DNA from: Favolaschia claudopus
Lineage: Eukaryota > Basidiomycota > Agaricomycetes > Agaricales > Mycenaceae
Assembly: GCA_037176885.1 (NCBI GenBank)
Contig: JAWWNJ010000034.1
Coordinates: 1,736,001-1,800,000, forward strand
DNA: 64,000 bases
Reading direction: 5' to 3'
The notes under the pieces were generated by a model. It was not told the origin of the DNA and did not search any database. It worked only from the letters and a program-made list of their open reading frames with translations. A program made the translations under genes and the position numbers. Positions 23,201 through 35,782 of the stretch are shown here, in pieces (positions within the stretch are counted from its first letter, which is position 1; each line of letters begins with the position of its first letter).

Positions 23201-26200
23201 GAAACTTGATGCAAACACATCAGGCTCTGAGCTGCGTCACGGATCTCTGCCACATTTTCTGACCCAAGGATTCGCAGTCGTCCCATTTCTTCGCAAATGG
23301 CACCACGAGCGACAGACTGAACAGCACGAGAATTACGGGTCCGGTAGACAGCGCGTAATGCGTTATACAGTGGCGCTCCGGGATTTCCTTCACCATGTCG
23401 TTCAGGAAGGTCCCATGTCTCCGTCCGCCACCCCAGGCGATAGTTCATACCTGAAGTCGAACCCACGTTGAGTGACGAGCTTTTCATGGTATCGATAGCA
23501 AGATGATTGAATCCGAAGGAGTGGAAAGATTGTAAGAGCCCGTCTGCCTCTGCTGAGTCAGTACTGCCTGCCTCCAGAGCCGCGCTGTGGAATCGGAATG
23601 CCTTATCCCATTGTCTTTCGTGGTGGAAGCGCTTGATTAGAAATTGGTGCAAGTTTTGCGTTTTGATTCCATAGAATCCGTCCGGCTCGTCAATGTGGCT
23701 GTAGATTTCATACAAGATAGGAGCTGTTGCTGCGTCGGTACCAGGAGAGCTAGCTGAATAATCGGCGGCCAGTTCCAGAAAAAGAAGGGACGTGGTGTAT
23801 AATCCGCAGGACATCGAGTTTCGAGCGAGAAGTGTGTAATCGATGGCCAACCACTTGTCGTAGGACAACGCGTCGAATTTTGCGGAGTCGGCTTGCTTAC
23901 TGATCTCGGGAGTGAAATTTCGGAGATACAGTACAATATCAACAATGGTGCGCACAACCGGGATAGCGGCACATCCAGATTCCAGAACGGCCGTAAAGTA
24001 TGCAGACAGCGTGGTTCGACATGGCAAGGTGGTTAAAGACGCCTTCCATCCAGCATCAGTTCTTTCGCTCTCCAAAATGGAATGCACCAAAACAGGCAGA
24101 GTTTGTTCGGTGAAGGTAGGTTCCGACTGAAAGATGAGGGTCAATTGGGCATAAAAGGGATCCCCAGCAGACAGAATGTCGCTGAGCAGCGTTGAGACAG
24201 CTCCAATCCAGCGTGGGAAATCCCCGGTGATATCCAGATATACATCCGAAGTTGTGAGCTCTTCAAGACTGCGAACCGGTCTTGTTTTAGGGACGCGCTT
24301 GTATGCTTCCAGGTACCGAAGTTCATCCCGATATTCATATGACACATGCGCGAATGGGTCGGGAGGGCAAACGGACATGAGGGAGCGGAGCGTTTGGTAT
24401 GCAAGGTGGACCTGGGAGCCATCGCTAGCTTCAAGCATACTAAGCAACACCTGGATGATCCAATTTTGGGGTGATGCGCCGGAGGAGGTGTCGCGGCGTT
24501 GCCTACCAACCGAGCGCTGTTGCTCGCGATCGAAACTACTAATGCGACCCTCATACATCTCCAAGAGAGCGGCGAAGGCGTCAATGTCCTGCTCTTGGAG
24601 CTGTTCCGAGGACGGTATACTCTCTCGCAACCGCCAAAAATCTGTTTCCGCAAATCGTTCATCGTCGCGATCTGCAGCTAGGGCATGATCCCGAAGTTGA
24701 CGCACCAAACGGAATTTGTTGGATATGATCGACCGGTCACTGAGAACAGCAGACAGGTCAGAGGATGTGATGGAAGTAAAGAGCTCAGCAAGCTGAGGTG
24801 ACGGTGTGTGAGGCCATGCTGATAGGGCGCGAGTCAGCGAGGCTTGCATTGTTTTAGATTTGACAGTGGATAGCATTAACACCTGGCCGTCGATCCATGT
24901 ACGAAGATCTGCACCCAAAGAATAAAACGAGGAGTTTGGACCCTTTCGAGCGTAGTCATTGGCACAACAGCAGATACGGATAAGAACGTCGGGGAACCGA
25001 GGATTGTCTGCCCGCGTCGTGCGGTAACAGTCAAAGACCCATTCCAAGATCGACTGCGCAGTTGTCGCCAGGTCTGCTTGTGCCAGCAGCGAAGTTGCGC
25101 CGCGAAGGAGGGCGTGCAGAAGAGCTGGGGTTTGGAAATCCTCATGACGGAACGAGATGAACAGGCAGAGTGCGTTGAGCAAGCGGAGCTGTTCGTTAAC
25201 TAGTGGAGATCGCTGGATATCAGCAAACAGCTCGTGAATGACATGGTAAGCTGTGGCCGAGGCATCTGTGTCAGGAACGAAGGTTTCGAACCATGTCAAC
25301 GCATCCAACACCATTGGAGCAAAGAAAGCAGGGATATTGGGGGAATGAGGTTCAAAGTCGCCGACGCGGCGATAGCGGACCAGCGCTCGGAAAGTATCGG
25401 CCGTTTTACCAGTGCTATCCACAACTTCCAGCGCTTCTACAATCGAACCGTCGGGCTGAAAATCGTGGTCTCCCAGGGTGCGGACTATCCAACCGACCAC
25501 ACCATCTACACTTTCGCCCAACACAGTGCGGAAGCCGGCAGAGTCATCCTTCATCATGGTCTTCTCAAGCAGTACGCTCTCCACCATGTCAAAGGGTAGC
25601 GATTGATCTGCGTCGATGCTGTCAAGGGCCAGGAGAAGCTGGTATCCCACGATATCGGGGAAACAAGTACGAACACCTTGAGCCACCGACTTCTGGAGTT
25701 GTGTACAGTGCGCCGTGAAAAGTTTCCGCCCGAATTCAGAGTTACCTTGAGCAACGAGATTCGTCGGAGTGAAAGCCAAGAAATTTGCTTCCGCGCAGTC
25801 TTTGAGATCGCTGTAGCCGAGCAACTCTGGCGGAAATTTGAGGAAGTCCTGTTTGTGTGTTTTGATGGTAAAGGCGATCTGAGCTGCGTATGCTTCGAAC
25901 AAGATCGAAAAACGAGGCAAACCCAGTCGTTGAGAGACGCTTCGGAGGATGGCCTCACAGTGAGCGGTGTATATCTTATTCTTGTCGAGGAGAGAACCCT
26001 CAATGAGATGCCAATAGGCTCCGCGTCGTATGGCTGAGCTCACGACGACCATATTACCAAGTGAAAGCAGGCGTGTCAACATGTTCTCATATCTAGTTCG
26101 TGTCAGACATATCTCGATAAAAGAGCTTGAAACGCACTGCGCAAGGTCTGTGGGATAAGCGTCCCAGATGGAAGTATACACGTCAGATGGCTTACGGCCA

Positions 26201-29200
26201 GTAGCCCGTCCGACGGTGAACAATTGGGAATTCAAAATGCCCGCCCGAAAACGGACTCGTATGTCGTCGTCTCGATTCATTTTCGGAAGCACATTAGTCG
26301 GTAGAAACTTGGGGAATTTTTCCGCGTCGAACCCAGAGAGTTCGCTGGGATCCTGCAGGAGGAATTTGGTGAAGCAGGTGAGATAGCTATCTCGAGCTTT
26401 CCACGAACGGAGCTCAGTGCGGTTCTTGCCTGCTGCCTTGAGAGTCCTGCTGAAATGAGTGCAGAGTTTTCTCACGTCGGCGCGCGTTTGGTGTTCTTGA
26501 GGCAGGGAACACCAGATATGCAGAGTGGACTGAAGATAGTGGAGCATAGCTATTTGCATACCCTCGTTCCGTGCGTAGTAGTAAGTAACGAGGGTCTCTC
26601 CAAGATTTCGCATCAGCGTGCCGAAATTATTTAGATTGAGGGTTAAAGTTCTCTGTTGCACATGGCGTACGAAGGTTCGAATGAGCAGCAGTGAGGTCTC
26701 GGTGGGGTCCTGTTCGGTGCATTTCGTCACAATTGCCGTCAATTCTTTATCGTTGGTTGATTCGCCCGATATTGATCGAAGAATTGGGGTGTTCGTCAAG
26801 AAACAGACAGACACCTCAATCAAGCACCGTACGGCGCTCGTTGACGTGGTGTCTTGAGCGTGTTCGACCACCGTTGCCTCGAAGTCCATGTCCATCGCGC
26901 GGTTCTGCTCTTTATTCAAACGGAGGAGAATCTGGAGTACCTCTCGCAATGTCTTGGAGACGGTCTCGAATGTATCCTGAACCTACCCATCACGTCAGCG
27001 TTATCGAAACGGTAGAGAAAACAACAATAGACTAACATCCGTGCTTTTGCAGACAATTCGCTGCAGATCACGCCGGCGTACAACTATATCTCCTTTCCGT
27101 CCTTGGGTTGTGGTCAGAGACTGAAGAGTCTCCGCTTTAATACCAGACCCTGCATCTGGAGGAAGCATAGCTATGGAAAATTCGCCCTCATCTTCCGCTG
27201 GCCAAGTAAATACAAGTGGCTCAAGGGCGAGAAGAATGAACGCTTTCTCGGAGTGCGTCCATTTGGAGTCCTTCAACAATGGCGTGACCAGCAACAACAA
27301 TTTACATGCCGCTTGGATTACACGTCTGTTAGGCCGCGTCCCGTTCAGGCGCAACACCGACTCAAAAGCGAGTGCGACAACGACCCAGTCGAGAGACCTG
27401 CGTGCTTTCTCTGCTGTCAGCCGCGCAGCCGAAGTCGCAAGGGCCTGAAAATCAGATGTCAACGCCTCCAACGACCTCAGCAGAAAGGTCGAGATCTTTC
27501 TTTCCCGAGGGCCCTCCTCGACAGGATCATCACCCACGCGCCTGTCGTCAGCAGTGGTAGGCAAGTCGAGCGTTGTCGAAGAATGGAGGCTGTCCGGTTT
27601 GCGAAACTCGGGCAGGGTCGCGTTGAGAACATAGTCCCGAACAACCTTGGTTCTCCCTTCCTCGACCAGAGTATCGACGATGAGACAGTCGGGCATTAGC
27701 ACCCGACAAAATAGATCACTCCTTTTAGACACGCTGCATATTGTCTCTAGCAGGAGGAGGATGTCTTTGACGAGATGAAGAGGGGCGTTCCCTGCATCCC
27801 GAGCCGTCCAAGAGTCCATGACCCAGCTCAAGACCTTCTCCTCAAACTGCATACGATACAGTCGAGCGTCCTGACTCGCGATCCGAAGCATTTGTGATAA
27901 AACGGCACAAACAGAGTCATGAGGAGACGGCGGTCCCTGGACATCGATGTCCTTGACGAACGATTCAATCTCCAAGAGAACGCGTTGGGGAGAAAGGGAA
28001 AGTCTAGACGACGCGTGGAAATTGGAATGGGAGTGTAAGAGCAAGACGTATGCGGCATGGCAAGCAGCGCGAGAAGCACCCGGGACATTGGTACGACGAA
28101 TAGCGTGAGTCCAGATGGTATCCCAATCTCGAGCTCTTGGAGCACTAGCAACGGAGCGAGCACGTGTATCAGCATGCGCTATAGCGGCGAAGCACGCGAA
28201 CGTCCACGACTGAACGAGCGGGTCGTCGGTCGCAATGAACTGGATTAGCGCGGAGAACAGTGTTTGTTGGATGGTTTCGTGCACGACATGCCAATGTCTA
28301 TCTATGAAGAACAGCAGAGTTTGCAGATGGTATGCACGAACATGCGACTGTCGGTTCTCCCGAATCGAATCGATCAGGGTGGTGAGAGGGTTTTCTATTC
28401 GGCGACGTTTATTTTCGACTGGAGCTGAATCCGTAACAGGACTTGAATGAACGCTCTCGTAATGCTCAAACACCTGAAGAAAGACATCAATACCTGCCTC
28501 GTCGTTCGATGATATATGAATTACCTTTTCTGCGCAATCTGATTGCAATTCAAGAATGGCCCATGCCAAAGCTTGGGCAGCATCAAAATCGTTTCCTGCC
28601 CGGAATGTCTGAGCAACAAAGGCACCACCGTCCTCCGCTTCTGGATCGAAGATTTCCAACCTCAGACTTTCCAAAGACAACCCAACCACACCCCATCGGC
28701 TCTCAGCCTCGCCGTCGAGCAACCGCCATAGGCCAGCGATTTGCGAGGACCAGTCATATGGAATCTGGACGCCCTTTTCCTTTGCGATGAGGAAAGGAAA
28801 GAGAGTCCGAAGGATGGCGACGAGACATTCCTTCATGCCTTTGTTCTTTGTTCCCCATAGGCCGATCAGATTATCCCAGTTTTTCTGCGCGAACCGGACG
28901 ACGAGATGGTTGCGGTTGAGTGCTAGGTGAGAGAGGGTGGAAAGAACCATCGACAAGAAGTCATGGTAAAGGGATGCGTCGGCGGGATACACCTCAAGTA
29001 CTCTCTGGAGGCGGCGTAAGATTGAGGAGGCAAGGTATGGCTTGTTCGATAGGAGGAGAGGCGCGCTATGCGAGCGGAGGAGGATAGAAAGGATGTGAAC
29101 AAACTCGTTTTGCTCTTTGCTCGGCACCTTGCTGCGTTTCGGTCTCCCAGACAACGGGGGCGGAGACTTGGCGGGCGGATTCGTTGCTTTCCGTAGTCGT

Positions 29201-29853
29201 TTCTTGGAAGGAGAGCCATTTTGGTCATCTTTGGCGTAGTATTCATCGGTGTCAGACTCAGCGGGCACCGACGGCGGGGGACTGGTGACCGCGTCGTCTT
29301 CTGAGTCCCTCTCGAATTTCGTCTTCAGGTTATCATCCAACACAGCACTGAAGGCCAGCTGAGCCAGAACCTCCCATCTGTCCTCGTCCATAAACTCGAG
29401 ATGAGGTGGATGCTCCAACAGACACCTCAACGTCTTGATATAATCAAGCGCAATCGGCTCGCAAATTTCCCGACCGCCCTTGTTCGGAATGGCCGAGCAG
29501 AGGTGGTCGAATATCGCGTCAAAGACACCGTTGTTTTGATGGTCCAAGGTGCGCTCCGTCAACCAGCGGACCGTGCTGGCGACATTTGCTAACCGTCGTC
29601 GTGCAGCGATAGCGCCCGAAGACTTGGTGAGCTGGTCTCGCTCCTCCCTGACCGCCTCAAAGAGAGACTGGAAGACAGGGAGCCAGGCCATAGGATTGAC
29701 CTTGACGTTCGGACCATCTGAGATAAAGTGGAAGTGAGAGACAACATGGTCCTGGCTGAAGACTTCGCGCAAAGATGTGATACCCTGCTGCCGGTCTGTG
29801 ACCTTGGAGCTAGCGATTTGCTTTGTTATGCTTGAAACGCTTCTGTTGGCCAT
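20260..29853 (-). CDS. tel1: Tel1/ATM phosphatidylinositol-3-kinase-related protein kinase
   Basis: Exons: 29853-27037, 26982-23105, 23059-22696, 22648-22097, 22041-21436, 21381-21164, 21110-20335 and 20279-20260. They sum to 9231 nt (3076 residues), close to human ATM and somewhat longer than yeast Tel1, and the phases fit throughout. An additional in-frame 45-nt intron at 26137-26093 (GTGCGT, CTGAC, TAG) is likely and would remove 15 residues. The N-terminus has a TAN-like motif (ITKQIASSKVTDRQQGITSL), followed by long helical-repeat sequence and a FAT region. The kinase domain shows GSDGGRYKQL, DDLRQDAVM, GLGDRHQSN and HIDLGIAFDQG. The FATC tail (VNELLAEATDP..ATIFYGWGAIF) is completed by a 20-nt last exon. 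By family knowledge it signals DNA double-strand breaks and maintains telomeres in the nucleus. All catalytic residues are present. The ATG at 29853 (MANRSVSS) is chosen because the TAN motif follows directly. Confidence 0.96.
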
Positions 29854-31885
29854 CGGGCAGTGGTATGGACCATCTAAGGCGTGAAAATGTACAGTTTCTG
29901 CCGCAGATGTGGGGTTAGAGAAGACAGTAGAACATCGACGAGTGGCAGACACACAGAGTATTGTGAGTGTAGCGGTCTTAGTGTAGTCTCTCTAGAAAGA
30001 CGTCTTATTCGTTTCTGGCTCGTGCCTTGCTCAAACGGTAAATTTGGAGGCAACCAACTTGGGAAGTGGTGTGGGCGGCCGTGACGCGTGACGTAACGTG
30101 TCATGCCGGCATCTGCGTCGCGTGTGCATGTAAGCCCCCATCTTTTCTTTCCTTTGAACAAGCGCGATGTCTCTCATCTCTCCGTGCAGGAAGAATGTGG
30201 CTACACATGGCTGTTACTTCTGGTGCTTCAACTTGGCCGATCAAGTGCTCAATTCAGGACCCTCCACTCCAAGCTTCGCCGAACCGCCACCTTGCATTCC
30301 AGATCACCAAGCTTCATCAAGTCTCTTCGTTGACCTGTGCCGACAATGTATTCCCCTCTTCTACTGTTTCACGAGAACTGGGAGCTCAACTGAATCCCTC
30401 AAATTCTATGGCGGCTCTCTCGGGATGGCATAGCTACTAACCGATGTCTATTGCAACTTGCAAGCGATCCGCTAAACCTGTACCGAACTCCTGAGCGAGT
30501 GGGGTGCTACTTATCGCAGAGCCCTCGCAAGCCACGAGTACCGACAACGGCGCGATTAGAGCCCACCCTACAATCCTTGGAAGGAAACAATTGATCACCC
30601 GTTTTGTAGACGATCGCAAAAGGCTTGGGTAAAAATCGGTCGAGATGCAAGCAGTTCAATCAGAGCCGAAGGTTATACTGTTCTAAGTAATTTCTGCACT
30701 TACCCCAAATCCTTGTGATTCGCAGCCAGCGCCGCCGTTCGGGTTCTTAATCGCGAATGTCGGATATACGCGCACGTTTTCCGATTCTGGAAGAGAGCAA
30801 TTCCGGATTTGAGGGTTCACTTCAAACGAATTTCAAAGCCAGCAATAACAAACGTTCTGATCGATGAAAAAATAGAGGATAAGGATGATCTCTCTTTCTG
30901 TTCGATTCCGAACGGAACAGTGAACGCGGAGAATAGGAAGCTTCACGGAACAGACGCGTACGCGCCGATGAAAATAAGCGGGTTAACCGATCGATCACCT
31001 GGGTGATTATCTGCCATGTGGCAGTGCAGTTATCTGCCACACTTCTGTTTCTCAACACCAGAGGCCTGTAAATTCCTCAGAATAATTAGGAAGGCCTTTA
31101 AAAGAATCTAATCTCATCTTGCTGCTTCAGATTGCGACAGAACGACTCAGGTACTGTGATATTCGACGTTGTCAGATAACACTGTGACATGTCAGATAAA
31201 TTGTCACACTTGTGACTGCCAGCATTCGGCAGGCGGCATTTCCCGAGTTTCATTCATGTCGAGTTTGTTTCGAGTTTCTAAAGTCTGGTTAGTGTCTGCC
31301 TTCCCTTGCTATGCTGATACAGCAAATCTGTCCTTTAACCTGTATTTTCTCTCCCTATCTGTCAGGGGAACCCCCGCTCCGCTCCCTCCGGCTCCGGCCC
31401 CGGACTCCGTTTCTCCGGCCCCCGGCTCCGTCCTCCCGGCTTCCGGACCCCCGGCCTCCGCTCCTCCGCCCCGGACCTCCGACTGGGACCGCGCCTGCGA
31501 TCAAGCTCGTGATTACTGTCGGGCCAACCGTTCCCGAGGCATGTGATAGTTGTAGGGACTATATAGCTAGACTCCTGACGTGGGAGAATCCATTCCTGTC
31601 TTCTCTTTGGATTCTCCCTCGTCAGGTTAGTGCCTGTACTATTGTAGCGTACTTCTATTTATCTTTGGATTCTCCCTCGTCAGGACTCTTGAGTTACCTC
31701 GGGCCTCGGGGTTGCCCTTACAGCAGAAGACAGGAATTCTAGGGATTAACCGGCCAAGATTACGAAGTTCTCGTCCCCTGACGCGGCCTCCGACTCCGAC
31801 TCCGACTCCTCCGGACTCCGATTGTACTCCGACGCCCCGTCTGACGCTCCGAATCTTGTCCCCTCCTCCCCGCCTGCTATTCCGG
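29854..31885. other. tel1 upstream region and gene-free flank of the giant retrotransposon
   Basis: The first 300 bp are the tel1 promoter. No gene is supported further right. It contains a CTGCCATGTGGCAG palindrome near 31012, a direct/inverted repeat group (31574-31592 inverted; 31608-31626 and 31666-31684 direct; core TGGATTCTCCCTCGTCAGG), and CTCCGG/CCGACT-rich simple sequence at 31375-31500 and 31785-31840. Confidence 0.5.
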
Positions 31886-32315
31886 TGATAGGGCCGCTAT
31901 ACGGCTAGGCATGAAATGCTCGGAATTTATCGATTTTCGAGACCTATCAGCGGGAGAAGTGAGGTTAGGATAATAGAAGATATGCCCGTCCTCGCGGGCA
32001 GTATCTTATTGCTGTGGATAGCCGACAAGCTGGCGGGACACCAACGGGTAGCAGCGGCTTAGCGACGTTTCCCTAAACATGGGTGCGAGACTCTGCCGCT
32101 GACTATTTCTAAACTGCCGGGCCAAGGGACTTGGTGGGAAACTACTATCTCGAGGTGCTGGAGGCGACTAAGAGGAACTACCGACCTCCCTGAGGTTAGG
32201 CGCTCACCCGCCGACCAACATGAAGAAGATCTAGCGGGGGACCATACTGAGTTCAACTTCGAACTCAGGGCGGCCACTACTCTATCGACGAACAGGATCA
32301 CCGGCAGGCCCTAAC
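31886..32315 (+). repeat. 5' LTR of the giant element (minimum extent)
   Basis: Starts TGATAGGG and matches 63571-64000 without a difference. The true right border lies beyond 32315. A TATA-like CTATAAAAC at 33765 could mean an LTR of up to about 1.9 kb. Confidence 0.85.
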
Positions 32316-33859
32316 CGAGCATGCCGGCTGATTACGGACAGCCGGGACTTAACCGATTGCCAGCGGGAGCACCGCGGAGCCAGCGGCTATCCAGCCAGCG
32401 GCTCTGTCAGAATGATGAGAAGGACATGGCGAGTTGCCGGGGGCATTTCCCGCTGATTGCGGACAACCCGAACGGCGAGTGGCGAGCCGCTAACGCGGCT
32501 CGGCTCTCCCTATTTTCCCTGGGACTTATACTGTTCTGAATATGGAGGAAGAGACGAACTTGACCGCTGTCGAGCCGTTGACTAACTACTCAGCGGGAAG
32601 CCTTTTCGACTTCAACTCGACCAGCGGCGGGACCATATTATGAAGGAGGAATTTCGTGTCCCCTCCCGGGGACATGGCAACCAGCACGCCATTGCACTGC
32701 AATAAGGCGCAATACCCACCCGCCCGCATGGACTTTCTCCGGGAGGCAGTCTTTTCACTCACGACTCGCAATCCTGAATATACCATTGGTTCCCAGCGGG
32801 CGCGGCATCAAACTTGGACAGTCTCTCATCATGATTTTATTTGGTTGTTTCTGCTCCCGCTGCATGTATTTAATCTCCCGGTGTACTTTTTGTTACTCAG
32901 TCAATTACCTACCCGTAGACAAGGGCAGTTTGTAGCGGACTCTAGAATTTGAATTGGAACTTTGAAAGAGACTAGACTTGATATCTGAGAGAGACTCGAG
33001 TGATACGGAAAGACTTGTGGCATACCGAGCCGCCAGAACTTTGAGAGCCCCGCCAGCCCTTGAGCCCGCGCCCTCCTGAAATACGAAGCCCCGTCTCTTG
33101 CAGTTCCGCGGTATAACCAAGACCCCCGTTCGTGCTCGATTCCGCGCCGTCGACGCCCCGTGTGCCCTGCCGTTCCGCGGTATTCAAAGACCCCCGTTCG
33201 AGCTCGCCGCCGCGTAGTGGTGTAAGTGCCCCGGCCACTGTTAGTGTCCGCGCCATCGACGTAAGAGCCCCGCTCCTCGCCAGAGCCGCGCCAGTTGAAT
33301 AAGAACCCCGTCCCGCTGAGCCGCGCCTTCTGCCCGCCGGTTGTCATCCAGAAAGCTTCTTCCCGGTTGACGATCCACTACCGGGCGACGCTTTTCTATT
33401 GGCACGGAGACCCTCCCCGCTAGACTCAGAATTTCTCATTTCGAAGTCTCAGAAAGAGTGACTCTTCGCCTCTCCCGCTGCGAATCGTTTTGCCCGCTAC
33501 GTTCTCGCTAGACAATCTAGTAGTTCGTCCCGCTCAAACGTAGCGACCTTGATTGATTGAAGCTTGCACAAGTATTCTGAGGGACGATACGTGCTCCCGC
33601 CACCCCGAACACACACACACACACGTCGTATTGGATTAGATTTAGTGATTTTATATTTCGGTATATTTCACGCCTACACCTACACGCACCGTTTCATCTG
33701 GAGCCCACCGCGAGGGGTGACAGATTATTTGTGTCAAGTCGAAAGAAATCACTTGTGGACGCTGCTATAAAACTAGCACGAACCATCCGCCGGTTGACTC
33801 GAGAATAGAATATACACCCGCCCGTTGAGCCGTTAGCTCCAGGCCCGCGATAGAAGATT
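32316..33859 (+). promoter_or_regulatory. LTR remainder / untranslated leader before gag
   Basis: About 1.5 kb without a supported gene. It contains a block repeated at about 71-bp spacing (TTCCGCGGTAT...GACCCCCGTTCG near 33104-33139 and 33174-33208), a short CA repeat (33607-33622) and a TATA-like box CTATAAAAC at 33765-33773, about 90 bp before the open gag frame. No primer-binding site could be assigned. Confidence 0.4.
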
Positions 33860-35782
33860 TTGCCATTTAGTTTCAGAGGAGACGTGGCTTCAGAAGGACG
33901 ATCCGCTAGAGTGCCACCACCAAAATCTCGGTCTACAAATACTAGCCTACGCGCCGCTGCTGCCGCTCTTGAATTCGAGCTTCCAGATCCCTCTCTCTCG
34001 TCTGTTGCTCTCGCCCGGGAAATCTATTCTCTGCGCGGACGAACCCAAGCACACACTTATCGTTCCCGCCAAACCCAGTCGTTGAGCCCCTCTGCTCCGC
34101 TGGAACAACAAACCTCAACTCAACCGCCCGGCACTAGACCCGTTACGCCCGACGGTGCAGCTACCCAGTCGTCAACGACTCTCTCGTCTGTCTCTTCACC
34201 ACTACTCCAAACTTCACCAACCCCTTCAAACAATCCGATGGCTGAAGACGGCAATAATACTGTCGCCCGAGGAAAGAAGCGCGCGCCGGAACCATGGGAC
34301 AGGAACGCCCCGCTCTTCAAAGAAGATGAGCCGGAGGAACTTGTTCGTTTCCTGGACCATGTGGAGCGTATGATGGAATTAGATGAGACGCCGGCCGACA
34401 AGAAGAACGAGTTCGTCTGCCGCTACACCGCTCAAGCCACGGCTGAGGAGTGGCGGCAGTTCGACTCGTTCTCCAAGACGTTCGACGACTTTAAGAAAGA
34501 AATCCTGGAAAATTACCCGTCAGTCGTCGACCAGAAGAAGGGCTCTGTGCAGAAATTGCACAAGCAGCTTCGTAAGTTCGCCGAAGAGGGGATTGACCGG
34601 GATGATGAGGACGAGCTCATGCGCCTCACGCGAACCATGAACGTCGAGGCGAACAAACTCCTCGATTCAAACTTGATTTCGCACCGGGAAGCCCTCCCGA
34701 TGTTCTTCTCCAAATTGACTCGCGAGTTTAAGGAACGAATCCTGGAGAATCTCGAGAGGAAACCTCCCGCTGAGGACGACGACGAGCCGGACGCCCGCTC
34801 ATGGACGCTGGCCGAAGTCATGAGTGAGGCCAAAAAGATCGCGAAACGTTCGACCGCCAACTCGGAGTTCTTTGGCACTTCTGATCGAGGTTACTCGAGC
34901 AAGTCAAAGAGCGCCAGCGGCTCTGGACGAGCGTCGAGCGGGCGGTCGATTCTCCCGAATCCGAACGTTGCGATTAAGAAAGAAGAAGAGGACCCTAACA
35001 AGGCCCTTCTTGAGACGATTAAGGTGTCGGTCGTCACTATGATGGAGCGGCTGGATAATCAGACCTCCCAATTAAAAGAGATCGACGCCGCGACCAAGAA
35101 GAAGATGGCTGAGTTAGAGTCCTTCTATAAGTCCCTACCGGGCAGAGTCCCAGGCGCCGCTGACTCCCAGTCTTACCCGCGATTGCCTACCGTGCAATTC
35201 AAAGGGAACCTGGCGGATCAGGGGTGTCTTTATTGCGACAAGTTTGGGCATTTTAGAGATAAGTGTCTCATCCGGCAAGCCCACATAGGGAGTGGAAAGA
35301 TGAAGGTCGTAGGGTTCAGAGACTGTTTCCCCGATGGGATACCTATCCCGAAGGACGGGCACAAGTCCAAGAAGCAGCAGGTAGAGGAGTACCGCCCGGC
35401 CGCCCAACCAACGGCCGCTGCGCAAAACTACCAGTCTGTCTTCGCTCAGCTCTCCGTTCTTGACATGGACGAGCAGGAGCTGGAAGCCGCGCAAGCCGCG
35501 TTCAGCCAGAACGAGGAATTCTACTATGACCCGAGAGAAGAAGAATTGGTTTCCTTGCGAGCTGAGCAAGTAAACCTCCAGCGGCAAGTGACGCAACTCC
35601 AGTCGCATGGTTCAGGGGGTGTTCAACCACCCCTTGTGGCTCATCAAAGCCAACCTCCCCCGCCGCAATTCGACGCCAACGCTGTTGCGATTCTACTGGC
35701 GGCTGTCTCAGCGAACTCTCGCTCTCCCAACGGGGCTGGTCCCTCCCGAACGGGGAACAGCGCCGAAGGAGAGCATTTTTAG
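33860..35782 (+). CDS. gag: Gag polyprotein of the giant retrotransposon
   Basis: Structural protein of the retrotransposon particle. The frame is open from 33860, but the first ATG is at 34238; the upstream 126 codons look protein-coding (Ala/Leu-rich, then Ser/Gln-rich). An upstream exon joined at an acceptor such as CCATTTAG (33863-33870) is therefore possible. After the ATG come a charged capsid-like region (WDRNAPLFKEDEPEELVRFL) and a region with many Glu/Lys. A CCHC zinc knuckle CLYCDKFGHFRDKC follows, then a Gln/Glu-rich tail. The stop TAG at 35780 follows a run of five T. The -1 frame is open across this point into the protease ORF. Confidence 0.85.
   Translation: MPFSFRGDVASEGRSARVPPPKSRSTNTSLRAAAAALEFELPDPSLSSVALAREIYSLRGRTQAHTYRSRQTQSLSPSAPLEQQTSTQPPGTRPVTPDGAATQSSTTLSSVSSPLLQTSPTPSNNPMAEDGNNTVARGKKRAPEPWDRNAPLFKEDEPEELVRFLDHVERMMELDETPADKKNEFVCRYTAQATAEEWRQFDSFSKTFDDFKKEILENYPSVVDQKKGSVQKLHKQLRKFAEEGIDRDDEDELMRLTRTMNVEANKLLDSNLISHREALPMFFSKLTREFKERILENLERKPPAEDDDEPDARSWTLAEVMSEAKKIAKRSTANSEFFGTSDRGYSSKSKSASGSGRASSGRSILPNPNVAIKKEEEDPNKALLETIKVSVVTMMERLDNQTSQLKEIDAATKKKMAELESFYKSLPGRVPGAADSQSYPRLPTVQFKGNLADQGCLYCDKFGHFRDKCLIRQAHIGSGKMKVVGFRDCFPDGIPIPKDGHKSKKQQVEEYRPAAQPTAAAQNYQSVFAQLSVLDMDEQELEAAQAAFSQNEEFYYDPREEELVSLRAEQVNLQRQVTQLQSHGSGGVQPPLVAHQSQPPPPQFDANAVAILLAAVSANSRSPNGAGPSRTGNSAEGEHF

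Noticed and set aside
30066..30440. 124-codon plus ORF upstream of tel1
   Set aside because: No recognisable motif, overlaps other open frames of similar length, and lies in the presumed promoter flank.
32059..32301. 80-codon minus ORF present in both LTRs (also 63744-63986)
   Set aside because: Its duplication reflects LTR identity, not gene conservation; no motif or start context supports it.
33607..33622. CRISPR-like or other array
   Set aside because: Only a short CA microsatellite; no spaced repeats of CRISPR type exist in the window, as expected for a fungus.
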